From: Incurvaria masculella
Taxonomy: Eukaryota > Arthropoda > Insecta > Lepidoptera > Incurvariidae
NCBI GenBank assembly: GCA_946894095.1
Contig: OX335659.1
Location: 937,501-1,001,500 of the forward strand
Length of the DNA: 64,000 bases
Reading direction: 5' to 3'
A program made the position numbers and the translations under genes. The stretch's first letter is position 1; each line of letters starts with the position of its first letter. Under the pieces are notes generated by a model. That model made no database searches. It was not told the origin of the DNA and worked only from the letters and a program-made list of their open reading frames with translations. Shown in pieces: positions 1 to 11,228 of the stretch.

Positions 1-1639
1 TCAGGCCGTGGGAAAATGGTTTTTCCTGAGACGCGGAAACGCCAGGGCTGCGCATCCTTTAAGAAGGGTTTCGGAGATAGCTTGTGAGAATAGCATTGTT
101 TATTTTTTATGATGTATCTTTTTCGTAGTTTTGTTGTATTTTGGGATAGTTCTAAGCAATAATTACGTTTTAGGTCCTGCCAAAGTTAAGAAATTTAATT
201 ATTGTGGTCACATGTTTTGATGTCGTCATAAAAGGATAAAAAAGAAACTCCCCCTTCAGAGTAAAAGGGTGTAACATGATTTATTTTACTTTTGACACAA
301 GTTCGCCTAAGACGTTCCACAAATATTGACAGGCAAAGATCGTCAAAGACTCAATACTTGCAAAACACTGTTCTTTATGGTTTGTTGAGCAGTGTGCTAA
401 ATCGTTTAAGAAATCATTATAAACAGAGGCGATTCTCATAAGAAATCGAATTGATAATGCATTAGGATATAGCTAATTGATTAGTACTCGAGCTGTCAAA
501 AGAAAAATACACGGTCCGACAGAAATGATCTTTGTGACGTAACTTGTGTAGTTTGACTAACTAAAAGTTTAAATAAATGAAATATTTATAAATTTTCTCT
601 TCATCCAGTGCGTGGAAATTACATTTGAAAACACACCTAACGGAGGAAAAAAAAACAAATAAAAGAATACATTTGCTGTCTTACTTACAGGTCTCACTGC
701 TCAGCAGGGTTCCGCGTTTACGTTCATCTACAAATCAAATAAGTGTCTCATTTTGATTTTGTAACTTGAAATTAATTTAAACTATTTCATATTCTCGGAG
801 CGGCACAAATAAACATTTCAATATGCTCATGATCCAAACAAATTTTTAGTACAGAACTTTTTATAATAAAAACAAAACAAACCCGAAATGCCCTCACATA
901 TTTAATAATATATAATTGTATTATATATTGATACTAATCATAAATACATTCAGTTCGGCATATACCGAAGTGTGCACAACTTAATCGTTGTTCGCAAGCT
1001 CAAAAATATTTCTAACAAAATATTACCAAAATATAATTACATTATGCGTTGGACAGCATCATTGTGCATCGGCATTAGTCATCGAGCATAGAAGAAGATT
1101 TAGTTTGGAGATAAACCCATGACACAGAAATAGTTCAACCACCTTGTCGAAGGCACCGACATGTCCATCGCTCGCAAAAACACCCTAATTCATCAATACA
1201 CCTACTTAGATAGCTCACACAAACTAATTCTTCTCGACCCAATTAGAGTCGGAATACTCCATCACCGCGTGGCCGGTAACATTGCATGGATAAAGGAGAA
1301 ACGAGACAATCTAATAATTCCCAAAAATCTTTCGGTTCAAACATAAAAAAAATATTTAAAACACAGCGATAGTAATAACAAGTATCTGCGCGTCACGTGT
1401 TGAAGTTATCAAATGTTTTTTTTTTCAATCTGTGACAAATGAGGGATGTTTGCATGTATTCGCAGCGGTAAGTAAACATAATTTTAGCAACAAAAGAGTA
1501 CAGGTACTTGTTATAATTTTTTGTTCTTCGAAGCCAAAATAAATTTCTAGGACTGCTGGTTCGTGTACAAAATGAATTCTGCAGAAATCGACGACTTATT
1601 GTTAGTGATCTTTTACTTAGTAAATATACTTTATCGTAA
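1..1639. other. AT-rich DNA, no gene seen
   Basis: AT-rich sequence with no repeat recognised elsewhere in the window. The first 90 bases are GC-richer than what follows. One ATG-started frame of 61 codons (1161-1346) has no recognisable motif, and frames of that length are expected by chance here. Confidence 0.5.
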
Positions 1640-1880
1640 TAAGCAAGTGCGTTATTTTTTCCAAGCTATGTGATATGTATGTATGTATAATCGACCGTCG
1701 ATACATCAATTACAAAAGTAGCCCTGTAAAACGAACTACTTTATGAATATAATGCAAGGCTGAACCCAAACTAACAAAACATACCATTCGTGGGTTTCGC
1801 TTTTCTCAATTTCACCACCTGCTGCGTGCCCATAATTTGAAAATCTCTTACAGTCCCTCCTTCCTTAATAAATACCTCCT
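1640..1880 (-). mobile_element. Family L SINE-like element, decayed copy
   Basis: Matches the better copy at 44915-45180 in order and orientation: a CGTTATTTTTTCCAAG segment, then TGTATAATCGACCGT, an AACTACTTTATGAATATA segment, and the complement of a tRNA-like head around 1760-1830 (CCATTCGTGGG, then TTTCACCACCTGCTGCG). The A-box region is more degraded than in the 45-kb copy. The head lies on the minus strand, so the element points left. Edges are approximate. Confidence 0.6.
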
Positions 1881-2753
1881 ACTAACAGTGTTTAAGATTA
1901 TACCTAAATACATTGATTTTACGGTAAATCTGCGTTGTGGACATTGACTGAAAAAAATTAAAATTAAAACATAACTTTTTGTTTTATTCAAGCAATTGCC
2001 TAAACATTTACAAATAAAATACGTCTTTAATATGTAGATGATCATCAATTCTTTAGTTTTATTTAAAATCGTTTGTGTTCAAAGCAGGCTGTTGAATGAA
2101 TATCTTAAAGCCCGCAAATACATCGCGTTAAAAAAAAGACACTAATATAATATTTTTTAAATTAAAATTGATCTCGAAAATAAAAAAAAACTTTCATTTT
2201 CTAAATTTTTAGTAAAATAAATAGTAGTTCAGGGTCTTAGACAAACTTCAATTACACCCCCCGATCGGTAATATCCTCATCGCACCCGATCCGCCTTTAT
2301 CGATGGCAAACACCCGCACAGTGCCCGGAAAAAAAGTTAAACAACAATTCAGTGTCTCCCTGCCTCCTCGCTGAGTTGAAAATCGAAAAACTTGGGAACG
2401 GCGCGGCCAATTTCAGTTTGTATGGGTCCCGAGGGAGGGAGGGCACACTCGGATAATTAAAAGTGATCTTGCCGCCCTACGTAGTCCACTCCGAGACGAA
2501 TAAAAGGTCAATTTGTTTAACAACCGTACCGACCTTAATGGCCTCTGCTTGTAAAGTTGAGCCCTCCGCTGCTGTCTATGGCCGACGCGTGATCCATCGC
2601 TCAAAGAGATGAATTTCGTTTTACTAAATGAAAGTTTATGTATTCTCCGCATTACCATTTCACAGCTGGGTTGATTCTTCGACTTTAATACGTCACTGCG
2701 GATCGAACTCAGTGTTCCGATACGGGCCAATATATTAATTCGATGTCAATTAT
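1881..2753. other. Unassigned DNA with a GC-richer block
   Basis: 1881-2250 is AT-rich and featureless. 2255-2740 has clearly higher GC than its surroundings and shares no sequence with the repeat families in this window. A 105-codon minus-strand frame (2413-2730) covers part of it but shows no family motif. It may be a conserved non-coding segment or part of an old transposon. Confidence 0.35.
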
Positions 2754-2932
2754 GTTTTTTTTATCTAACTGGACATGGATGGCTAATACCGAACTGACCA
2801 TCAGATATTGGCCTAACACACTAAATAAGAATTAGGTGTCGCGCCAGGACCTTCCTTGTATTTCTCGGCTGCATTCGACTGGATGGAAGACACGGACAAT
2901 TTTCATTGCCCCTTCGACCATCGTTCATTCAA
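2754..2932 (-). mobile_element. S-family SINE, 3' part only
   Basis: Complement of the SINE body and tail seen in full at 15172-15542. It has the T-run, the 'ACTGGACATGGATGGCTAAT' tail, the CCAGGACCTTCCTTG segment and the 'GACAATTTTCATTGCC' segment ending near CGACCATCGTTCATTCAA. The promoter head is absent, so this is a 5'-truncated copy, and it abuts a Z-family tail directly. Confidence 0.8.
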
Positions 2933-3060
2933 TTGTTTATTGTTTATTTATCATCCATAGACAGTACACTGCACTCGGATTTGTTATATTTTATCATTAG
3001 CCAGTTCGACAATTTCAGCGAAGAAGAACTGGCAAGAAACTCCGCGAATGTGAGTTACGA
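2933..3060 (-). mobile_element. Z-family LINE 3' tail
   Basis: Reverse complement of the segment that elsewhere reads GAACTGGC, then AAATCCGAGTGCAGTGTACTG, then a TAAACAATA-type tail (compare 42560-42690 and 59549-59690). The TTGTTTATTGTTTATTTATC start is the complement of the tail. It is a 5'-truncated retrotransposon remnant inserted at or beside the SINE to its left. Confidence 0.7.
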
Positions 3061-3538
3061 AATACCTACTGTAGTTACCTTTATCAAAAATGTTTTAAGC
3101 ACGAATGACGCTATCCATCTTATATTGAATACTTGATATATAATATAACGCGGTATTTCAAGAGATAAACCAAGTTTCGTAATGCCAACGGAAGCACCGA
3201 TATGTTAGATATATTTGTATGTTTCCAGGATACGTAACAGCAAGTTAACAAGGTTTAGCGATTTTTAAGTGCCTATTGCAAGTATGTGTAATAAGTATTG
3301 GAGCCTAGACTATAACAAACGCCCTTACATATTGAAATTGGTAATAACGTAAATATGCCTCGCATGCAACCTAAATGTGAAGTAAAACGTGGAGATACAG
3401 GTATACTTATGAACCAATTAATGTACTGGCTTACGTACTGCCTATTAGCTGATAGGGTTGATTCTCCCCTTAATGGGACTTTTCGAAGTGTAAATAAGCG
3501 CACACTAGTTTAGGATTCACGTCTAGCTTAATATTCCG
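3061..3538. other. No feature seen
   Basis: Moderately AT-rich and not similar to other parts of the window. The short frames here (up to 76 codons) show no motif. Confidence 0.45.
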
Positions 3539-4084
3539 GGAGGTCACGTCATTTTTGGTCACGACAAGGTAAATGGCTGAATCTGGGTTCACATGTTAGA
3601 GACCAACCGTCTGATGCTAAATATGTCGGTCTGCTTGCTCCAAGTGGTTGCGTTGTCTAGATTGGCTATATAAAATAGATGTTAGTATCTACCTGCTGAT
3701 AAATATACCGATTGTTTAGAAATATTGATACCTATTAATTATACAACAATAACCAGTCGGTTTTTTAATTAACTACTTAAATATACCTAAACTTCTGTCT
3801 GTAACCTAAATCGCCTATAACTACTAAATACGACCAAAGATTTGTTCAGTTTTGGTATTGCTAAGCAAGTATGTACTGATACTTTCATGCTTCGTTATTT
3901 GTAGCCCTTTACCTTATCATACTTATTTTTTGTCGCCATAACTACTTTTCCAGGCGCCTTATCTACGTAACGCAACCACTTGGCGCAGACAGACTGACAC
4001 ATTTAGCTTCAGAGAGTTGGTCTTTATCCTGTGAACCCAGTTTCAGCCATTTACGTTATCGTTACCATTTTTGTCGCGACCTCC
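3539..4084. mobile_element. Foldback (long-TIR) element, ~546 bp
   Basis: The two ends are imperfect inverted repeats of about 120 bp. The left arm (3539-3660) reads GGAGGTCACG, then GTAAATGGCTGAATCTGGG, then CCAAGTGGTTGCGTT. The complement of the right arm (3965-4084) reads GGAGGTCGCG, then GTAAATGGCTGAAACTGGG, then CCAAGTGGTTGCGTT in the same order. The ~305-bp centre is AT-rich with no coding potential. This is the structure of a non-autonomous foldback or long-TIR MITE. I could not define a target duplication, so the superfamily is open. Confidence 0.8.
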
Positions 4085-4130
4085 TAAATGGCATCTAGTA
4101 CCTGCAGGAATCGTGACACATGTCATTTAG

Positions 4131-4245
4131 CTTGGTTTTCACCAAGTGCTGATTTATCTTGATAGACACATAAAGGGCATTTATTTCTCAAGTGCTGATT
4201 ATCTTGTACTGGTATCGTTTGCGAGATGGTAAGAAACGCCCTTTA
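4131..4245 (+). repeat. Partial copy of the ~160-bp satellite unit
   Basis: Contains GGTTTTCACCAAGTGCTGATT, then AAAGGGCATTTAT, GATTATCTTGTACTGGTAT and GCGAGATGGTAAGAAACGCCC. These follow the same order as the units at 45211-45778 and the stray copy at 46386-46545. The family is therefore dispersed as well as tandem. It begins just downstream of the foldback element. Confidence 0.65.
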
Positions 4246-4594
4246 ATGTAAGGATCTTCCCCAAATCTCTAATTGGTGAAAGATGTCTATAATAACGCAC
4301 ATAAAACCTGTTATTTGCTGGATGATTTCCATTCTGTAAAATTAGTTTTATTTTTGCAGAGAGTTTTTATAACGACTTGTAGCTACGGGCAGGAGATGTA
4401 TTGTGCAGTGTCTACTTCCCAATGTGAGGTTACTCTTATCACACTATTATCACACTGAACGCTCGAAAAGGGGACCATAGCCTTCGGTAGGTATTGCCGC
4501 CTCCGCTACATGGACGATCCAATCCCTATTTTGCCAGACAGGCAGCGGATTTGCAATGCACGCTTACGCCAGCAACCGAAGCTGCTTACCTTTT
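4246..4594. other. No feature seen
   Basis: Contains an ATG-less 61-codon frame and no recognisable repeat. Nothing supports a gene. Confidence 0.4.
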
Positions 4595-5012
4595 TAGATT
4601 TCGACGAGGCACCCCAAGTTAACTAACTAAGTCTGAAGATTAGAAGTATCATTCTTACAGTATATGATTCCTTGTCTAGGGATCAACCTATTTTCGTTAT
4701 TGTATGTTTCCTTTTTCTATACAAAATACATTGCGGAAACGGTTTCCATTTCCGAACTTTTTTGACTAAATGTAGAAATCTAAAAGCAAATGGAATAATT
4801 TATTTATGCATATATGCTGTTTTTGCTTATATCTAGAAATCAGATTACTTTCAGATTTCTAATGTGAAACATCAACTTTTTTATAATTATTATTTGTTTT
4901 ATTACCAGTCTGGAGTTCTGTTTGGACTTGCTGAGGCTTTTCACTACGAATGATTACATTTGTTTAAAGGTGCATTTGTATGGCGCGAGTAGTTGACTAG
5001 TCCTAGCGCCTT
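4595..5012 (+). repeat. R-family repeat, first copy (inverted partner near 61.6-62.0 kb)
   Basis: Matches 61566-62012 in inverted orientation. Shared segments, in order, are GAGGCACCCCAAGTTAACTA, CCTTGTCTAGGGATCAACC, ATACAAAATACATTGCGGAA, GCATATATGCTGTTTTTGC and TGCATTTGTATGGCGCGAGT, ending in GACTAGTCCTAGCGCC. The copies are highly similar with small indels. No open frame and no terminal repeat was found. It is an interspersed element of unknown class. Confidence 0.75.
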
Positions 5013-6247
5013 CAATCGATACTTGAAATAGACAACCACAGAGTTAATCGTCGGCACTCTGCTCGCCGATGGATAGAACTCAGCTGCGATAAGATGGCCG
5101 CCATCGCATCCACACAACAATCTTCGCAGCCGCTTGCGCGTGGCAGACTGCATGCTGTCAAATGCCGCCCTCAAACTTTGTCAAAAGAAACAACTAATAC
5201 AAATCAAGTTAACTCTGCCAGTTTCCGTTTGACTTCTGCGATACTTAACACCATTCCAGCACTCTCCGTCTAGATAAAATCCGCAACGTTTGCCATTCGC
5301 CGCAGGGATACCCTTTGAAATCTTTGTCGCTCGGCGTTGATGCCTGTAAAGGAAAATGTAAATTTTCTCGCTGCGCTAGTTTGTCTCCGGGATGTGCCGG
5401 GGAAATGTCAGAGCGGTGGAAAAATATCCGTTTCTAACGTTCGTTGGTTGGCGGCGTCTAGGCTTCTGGGGAAAATGGTTCGCATTTTCCGCGTGTGGTC
5501 GGAGCAAGGCGTACTTGTGGTACTCCTCATTTATTGTTTATTCAGATTTTCTGCATGTTCTTCGACATAATACTTAATATTTACAGAAATACCGTGTAAA
5601 AGCTATAACACTGTATATACGGATATAATGTTAATGTAATAGCGACGGAAATACCATATAATATAATAGGATTACATCCAGTAGCTCAACTCCATACAAA
5701 ATCCTGATTTGGCGTGTACCTGTAAAGGCACATTTCGCTTGTATGAGCTCAAAGCAAGTTTAGCGGTGCCGATTTGTCGGGAATGGTCCTTCGAGATCAT
5801 CTGATTAAAAATAACAGAACCAGCAGTGCTGTGACAACCCCGACACTCGATACAGGGAAGGTATATTTATCTCAAAAATCGCCCGACATGAGCTACTGCT
5901 GTGGGCCCGGTCGCACAGCTATATGTATGCTGCGGAAATACATACGGTCCGCTTGATACGGTATACAAAGCTGAAGCGTCTACGATATCCTTTCCCGCGA
6001 TCCCTGTTCTGCCTCCCGTCACGGGAGCTAAGATGGGAGTAGGGGAGTGCGGCAAGAGATACGCCCCTCCCCCCCGGCTCACCGCCCCCGCCACACGTAA
6101 CGATGATGTACACAGGAGGCCGCCGCAACGGAGTATGTCTGCCCCTCATGCCAGGCTGGTAGCGTCAGCATTCAACCCGTATGATTTTTTGATGTAATAA
6201 TTGTCAATATTGATAGGAATTTTCAAAAGCTTTTATTTATTTAACTT
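5013..6247. other. Unassigned DNA with a GC-rich block
   Basis: 5013-5170 and 5330-5520 are moderately GC-rich. 5860-6190 is strongly GC-rich, with a C-run near 6068 and several CpG-containing stretches, and matches no repeat family here. Overlapping frames of 60-98 codons occur on both strands, as expected for GC-rich DNA lacking stops, and begin with GTG rather than ATG. A conserved regulatory block or an exon part is possible but unsupported. Confidence 0.35.
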
Positions 6248-6259
6248 CACTAGTATATC

Positions 6260-6412
6260 ATACTTTTGAGATTACCGCGGTCGTTAGACATGTTTGAAAA
6301 ATGTTACGGCTTTTCACGCGGCAGGAAGAGACATTCTCCGACGTTTCGAGCCAATCATTCAGCCCGTTGTCAAGGAGGCATTCGCCACGTTCGTACGCAG
6401 CAGACGACTGAC
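6260..6412 (+). mobile_element. FB-family element, single-arm copy with 12-bp target duplication
   Basis: The insert begins ATACTTTTGAGATTACCGCG, runs through ACATGTTTG and GGCTTTTCACGCGGC, and ends GCAGACGACTGAC. It is flanked by the 12-bp direct repeat CACTAGTATATC at 6248-6259 and 6413-6424, which fits a target-site duplication. The same 5' end is found, in inverted orientation, in the 27.2-kb and 48.6-kb copies. Those two fold back on themselves and this one does not. Confidence 0.8.
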
Positions 6413-6424
6413 CACTAGTATATC

Positions 6425-7836
6425 CTGAAATGTTGCAAGTTATATTTCACAAACTTGCCGGTTTACGGTTAAGCTAGATTTTTCCTTATTATGTTAATCG
6501 GATGACAATGCAATAGTATAAAATAATATTAAAGCTTTAATAAAAAAAATGTTTAAAGCTTTTTTAACTTCATTTGTATGTCCAGAAATCTTTCAATTTA
6601 AATTTGGTCCACTTCCGCTGAAGCTTTTTAAATTATATAAAAGCTTATCGCAAGATTTACCGGAGTAGATTCATATAAAAACAACCTGTAACTAGATCTT
6701 GAGACAATATTTTATATCACATAAATTGTACAATGTAATAAATTAATTTTTGGGTTTAATTAAATATAAAGTAAATTTTCTTCTTTTTAGAGCATGTAAA
6801 TAAAACGTTTTATTTTTATTTTTGAATGTTTATTTTTATTCGTGCAGCAGTCTTCGTTACTTTTAGACTGAATTTAAAAAGGCTTTGTTTAATATGTGGT
6901 AATATTGGAATTACGTTCCTTATCACGCGTTTGGCGGATGGAAGCTAGATTGAACAATGTGTCGTCGACACTTTTGCTGCCAAAGAGACAGTAGCACCGA
7001 CACTTTTTACCTTGACGACGCGACGGTCATTTCTGAAAATTTCGGCAAAGTTAAAAATTAAATTATTTATAATTCAAAATTAAATTATTAAAAATAAGAA
7101 ATGGTTACATGATTTAATTTTTTGTAAAACTGTTAAATACGTGGCTAGGCCCTGTTTGCGTGACCTTGCACCTTTCCTCTCGAGTATCGATCAAAATCAT
7201 GAAAGAATTATTACAATTTTCTCAAGACGATAGCGCGATGTAGGATGGAGGCAGCGCCATCTATTTTTTATCGTTCCCCTTTTACAAACTCATATCACGG
7301 AAAACGACTTGACTTGTCTTATTTACTCGCCTACCAAATTTCACGAAGTTCCGATCAACGATACTCGAGTTATATCCGAACAAACATTTTACATACATAC
7401 ATACAAGCGCCCCGGACTGTTCAAGTAGTCTCGGCGAACTAACTCTTTTCGCTCGCTCATTCAGCAAACAATCATTTATGCCTAACTAAAGTCCACACTG
7501 ATGTTTTCCTTAGATAAAATAGATTTTAAAGTAAATTAGCACGAACAATGTGAGATATTTTATAAAGAATTCTTGGAAGAGAAATGGTATGCCAAAAGCA
7601 AACTAAACTAAGAAATAAAATCGAAGTAATATTATATTTTCATGTCGGTACCTACAAATTGATGGATCTGTTTTGATTGCTTGAAAGAATAATATTCTCC
7701 CTTTTCGTTGAAAGCTTTTATGTTTCACATTTAGTAGCCAAAATATGCTCCATCCGTTGATTTTGTCAGGAGAATATTCTCGAATATTTCAACTGCTTTA
7801 TATTGTCGCAACTTCCCATAGCATTGCCGTTTATTA
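6425..7836. other. AT-rich DNA with one short repeated segment
   Basis: 6895-6990 (GCGTTTGGCGGATGGAAGCT, then CGACACTTTTGCTG) resembles 33230-33300 (GCGTGTTTGGCGGATGGGAG, then CGACACTTTTGTTG), a short interspersed repeat. 7240-7440 contains GCGCCATCTA and a short (ACAT)n run at 7392-7406, typical flotsam in moth DNA. The rest is featureless. Confidence 0.4.
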
Positions 7837-8290
7837 ACCGACTTTAAAAAAGGAGGAGGTTATCAATTCGTCTGTATGTTTTTTTTTTATGTTTGTTACC
7901 TCACAACTTTGCCTGGGTGAACCGATTTTGATGATTATTTTTTTAAATGAAAGCTAGTGCTTCCCAAGTGGTCCCATTTTAATTTGGTTAAGTTCTGACA
8001 ATGATATCCACGAGAAAATCATATAAGTATTAAATTTGTATTATGATTGCGCGACAAATGGACGAATAACTCAACATAACGCCAACCGATTTCGGTGATT
8101 ATTTTTTTATTGGAAAGGACGTGTACAAATTAGTAAGTGTAATTCAGATTCACTTAAAATAAACAAATAAAAAAATTAACAAAAAAAATAACCGACTTCA
8201 AAGAAAAAGCACTAAAAAGTAAAAAATAATTGCAATTTTTGTAGTTACGATTTTTGTTATTTTTGAGTCGGCGTCGATTTTTGTATAGGT
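7837..8290 (+). mobile_element. V-family (AACCGACTTC) element
   Basis: Two modules. 7837-8190 starts AACCGACTTTAAAAAAGGAG and contains GGGTGAACCGATTTTGATGA and GTGGTCCCATTTTAATTTGG. 8190-8290 starts AACCGACTTCAAAGAAAAAG and ends at GAGTCGGCGTCG. The same two modules in the same order occur at 31093-31540, so they move as one element. I know this as a very abundant lepidopteran repeat but cannot state its class from this sequence. Confidence 0.8.
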
Positions 8291-8450
8291 GGCCGTTTTC
8301 CATAGCTGAGGCTGGTCGAGATTCCGCGTAGAACTGTAGATCCCCTCTTCCTTACTAATCGTGGGTGGTAGAGTTCGCATTGAATAAACAATGGTCAAAG
8401 CGTCAATAAAAAAATCCTGTTTTCCATTCGTTTAATATGGCCGATTAATG

Positions 8451-8612
8451 AGTAAATATACTTTTTCGTACTAAACTCGTAGGTACGTCGTTTATTCCAA
8501 GGAATGTGAAATGTAGTAATGTGACAAAGTTGATCTTTTTACTTTATATAATGTGTCCTTGCTTCACGGTCGATTATACAAACATTCATATTACATTCCT
8601 AGACCAAATAAT
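8451..8612 (-). mobile_element. Family L element, partial
   Basis: Contains GAGTAAATATACTTTTTCGT, CGTTTATTCCAAGGAATGTG and CCTTGCTTCACGGTCGATTA. It lacks the tRNA-like head. The internal part is rearranged compared with 44915-45180: the segment after GGAATGTG is the complement of the expected one, as also seen at 16018-16170. Confidence 0.6.
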
Positions 8613-8757
8613 GTAAGGACGGTCCTGGAACAGCCTCTAGTTCTCAGGTGGTATGTATGGTTATGTAGTAAGCATACAATTTGCTACCATCCATCCAACT
8701 AGATCGTGTTATTAGTAAGTTTTTCATTGGTTTTTTAAATGTTAACGTAAATTTATT

Positions 8758-8988
8758 AATCAAATCACGTTTCTTGTATGGAGGCCCCTTTAATTTAAAT
8801 ATAATTTTCATGTTCCCTATTTGTTGTCATAGCGGCAATAGAAATACACATTATTTGAAAATTTCAACTATCTACCTTATACGGTTCATGAGATACAGCC
8901 TCATGACAGACGGACGGATAGACAGCGGAGGCTTAGTAATTGTGTCCCGTTGGCACCCTTTGGGTACGGAACCTTAAAAACTGAAATT
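8758..8988 (+). mobile_element. C element, 5'-truncated
   Basis: Carries the second half of the C family: GTATGGAGGCCCCTTTAATT, CGGTTCATGAGATACAGCC, GACAGCGGAGGCTTAGTAAT and the terminal GTTGGCACCCTTTGGGTACG, then GAACC and an A-run. The CCGGCCAAG start is missing. Confidence 0.85.
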
Positions 8989-9270
8989 TTCGAATTTATG
9001 AGCTTATGATCTCAGTGTTTCTCAGTCATCCTAAGAACATCTCAGGTGGAGCTTAGTGTGATACACTACCCTTACCGAACCTCTCTAGATGTACGCAGGC
9101 TCGGAAACTAGTTTCGAAGCAGCCACTTAAGGACGTATCAATCTCTCCGTGCACGCTCTAGCTAGCTGATGTCTGATCGGAGTCCCATTGGCTTCGTACA
9201 CCATTATACTCTGTTCCAGTTGACGAGAAACTTGGATCGCTCAAAAACCTTTCTAAATAACAGAAACTAA
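8989..9270. other. No feature seen
   Basis: Short spacer without recognisable repeats between a C element and a hairpin MITE. Confidence 0.4.
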
Positions 9271-9432
9271 GGCTGAGATAAATGGACGTAACAGAAACTA
9301 GGACTAACGAAAATTTGTAATTTGTGACGTCACTTTGCAGTACGTTGAGATTTCGTCCATATAAAATGTGCTGAAATGACGTCACAAAGTAATACTTTCC
9401 GTTCGTTTCTGTTATGACTATTTATCTCAGCC
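9271..9432. mobile_element. Hairpin MITE carrying two TGACGTCA palindromes
   Basis: The ends are inverted repeats: GGCTGAGATAAATGGACGTA at 9271-9290, and its near-complement ending CTATTTATCTCAGCC at 9432. The inner parts also pair: TTGTGACGTCACTTTG near 9322-9337 against AAATGACGTCACAAAG near 9374-9389. Each inner arm contains the palindrome TGACGTCA (9325-9332 and 9377-9384), the consensus CRE/ATF site. There is no coding capacity. Flanks read CTAA and TATAA, so the target duplication is not clear. Confidence 0.75.
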
Positions 9433-10304
9433 TATAAGTGACAAGACGAAATATGGCGACCCATAGTCTGGTCAGCTGCAATTCAATAACGTTGATTTTA
9501 TGGATGAGTTTCAACGAAAGCGGCAACATTATTTCTTCCCAAATATAGAACTCAATGGCATCGAAGTTTATTGTTGGTATTAACCTCGGTGATATTTTTC
9601 TGAAGTTATGGAGTGACTGCTGTCCACTCTCTAAAGTACGAACAAGTTCATTCGTAATATCTCTCGGCTTCTGGTCCGCGACCCGGAATGAGCAAACTCA
9701 ACAGTCGTTACGTTATTAGAGAACAGAGGAATTCGGCGCAACCTCTACCTGGCGTTGCTACTTTATTGCGTTCTCCTGTGCGTGTTCACTACGAAAGGTC
9801 GATGTTAACCTAAAGTGATAAGGCCATAATAATTGTAAATTTGTGTATCATTGTTACACGTTTTGGTTCGATAAATCTGGCAGGGCAATTTCGCTCCAGA
9901 AAGCAATATCAAAATTAAGCGAATGTGGTCTAAAAAAGACTCAGCAGATGGCTACTATAGGACATAATCTGAAAACAATACCAGTTTATTCCGACTTTGC
10001 ACGTTGATACATTCTTTAACACTACACTTGAAAATAATTGAGAAATCAGGATCTATTCATTGTTTGAGCGTGGCTACAAAAATAGGACTGCGTAGACAAT
10101 ATTTTACTAGAACTTCGACGTATAATTGAATGCTTACTCCGACCCTACCATACTTTCTAGTAGGTAGAGAAGGAGACCTACTTTTAGCATGGGTTTCGAT
10201 CTGCATTCTCAAAAAAAAGCTCTTATTATTGACTTATACATTATACACCTAAGCTACGGTCACTTTAATTCTTACCTTAATAATTATTACTTATTGAGGA
10301 ATAG
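9433..10304. other. No feature seen
   Basis: Mixed-composition DNA with no repeat recognised elsewhere in the window and no frame worth reporting. Confidence 0.4.
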
Positions 10305-10482
10305 CTGAGGTACACGGCTCCGCTCGGGTCAGTATGGTTTTGGACTGATGTCGGGCTTAACCTAACATTTTACAGGAACGAAAAAAATCATTTCATCCAA
10401 ATCAGTTAAGCAGGTTCAACATGATTATGTAACAAATATCCAAACTTGCAAACATTCCCATTTATAATATTAGTAGGATATA
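10305..10482 (-). mobile_element. W-family repeat, partial
   Basis: Complement of the W family. It reads CACGGCTCCGCTCGGGTCAG, then TTTGGACTGATGTCGGGCTT, and ends CATTTATAATATTAGTAGGA, the usual terminal motif of this insect repeat. The middle is shortened compared with 43428-43700. Confidence 0.7.
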
Positions 10483-11121
10483 AGTGCCAAATCTTTATGA
10501 ACTAAATGTGACCAGGTAGGAGTCAACCTATAGGGCGTATCCGGCTCTTAAGTTGCCCCTTGCGGAAACGATGTCAGTTTTGCACACAGCAGCACTTGTT
10601 TGGGCAATACAGTTTTATAGCAGGTAATCTGCGCCTGCGCCGACATATGAACCGAACCATCCAACTGTGCATGCTCTCACGTAACCCTATTGCACTCAGA
10701 CTTATTTCCCACAATATAATATTTACGGTCACCACTTAACCGCTTCCGTCTTGTGGCCAGAAACAAGTGTAAATTATATAATTTGGTGAGAGTATTTTTT
10801 TTAAGAATAGTACTTATGTCTAATAAATTAAATTGCCAAATATTATTTTGTAAAAATTATGTTATTCATATTTATAGTTATGTAAACAAAGTTTAATTTA
10901 AATATAAGACGTCAGCGCTACGTCATTTCGGATCCTACATACAATAAAAATTGTTTTAATGTATAAAACAAAATGAAAAAGTAATAAATCTAGACACATT
11001 TTTTTAATATTCTTCAGCAAAAGAAAAAATTACTTTCATCTATTTCTTTTATAAATCTGACACGAAAGGTAAGTAATACTTCATTATTATAAATAAATAA
11101 ACTGAATGACTACTTATTAAG
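10483..11121. other. No feature seen
   Basis: 10500-10740 is moderately GC-rich and 10780-11110 is AT-rich. No repeat or coding signal was recognised. Confidence 0.4.
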
Positions 11122-11170
11122 AACAGACGGATGGACAGCGGAGGCTTGGTAAAAGGGTCCTGTAAAATCA
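11122..11170 (+). mobile_element. C element fragment
   Basis: Only the segment ACAGACGGATGGACAGCGGA, then GGCTTGGTAAAAGGGTCC, of the C-family 3' half is present. A much fuller copy begins 60 bp downstream. Confidence 0.6.
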
Positions 11171-11228
11171 CGAGATCCAAAACCCAGACCAATACTATTG
11201 TATGTAATTTTCGTGTGTATTATAAAAA

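Noticed and set aside
5901..6197. 98-codon frame in GC-rich DNA
   Set aside because: Starts at GTG, overlaps two other frames on both strands, and shows no motif.
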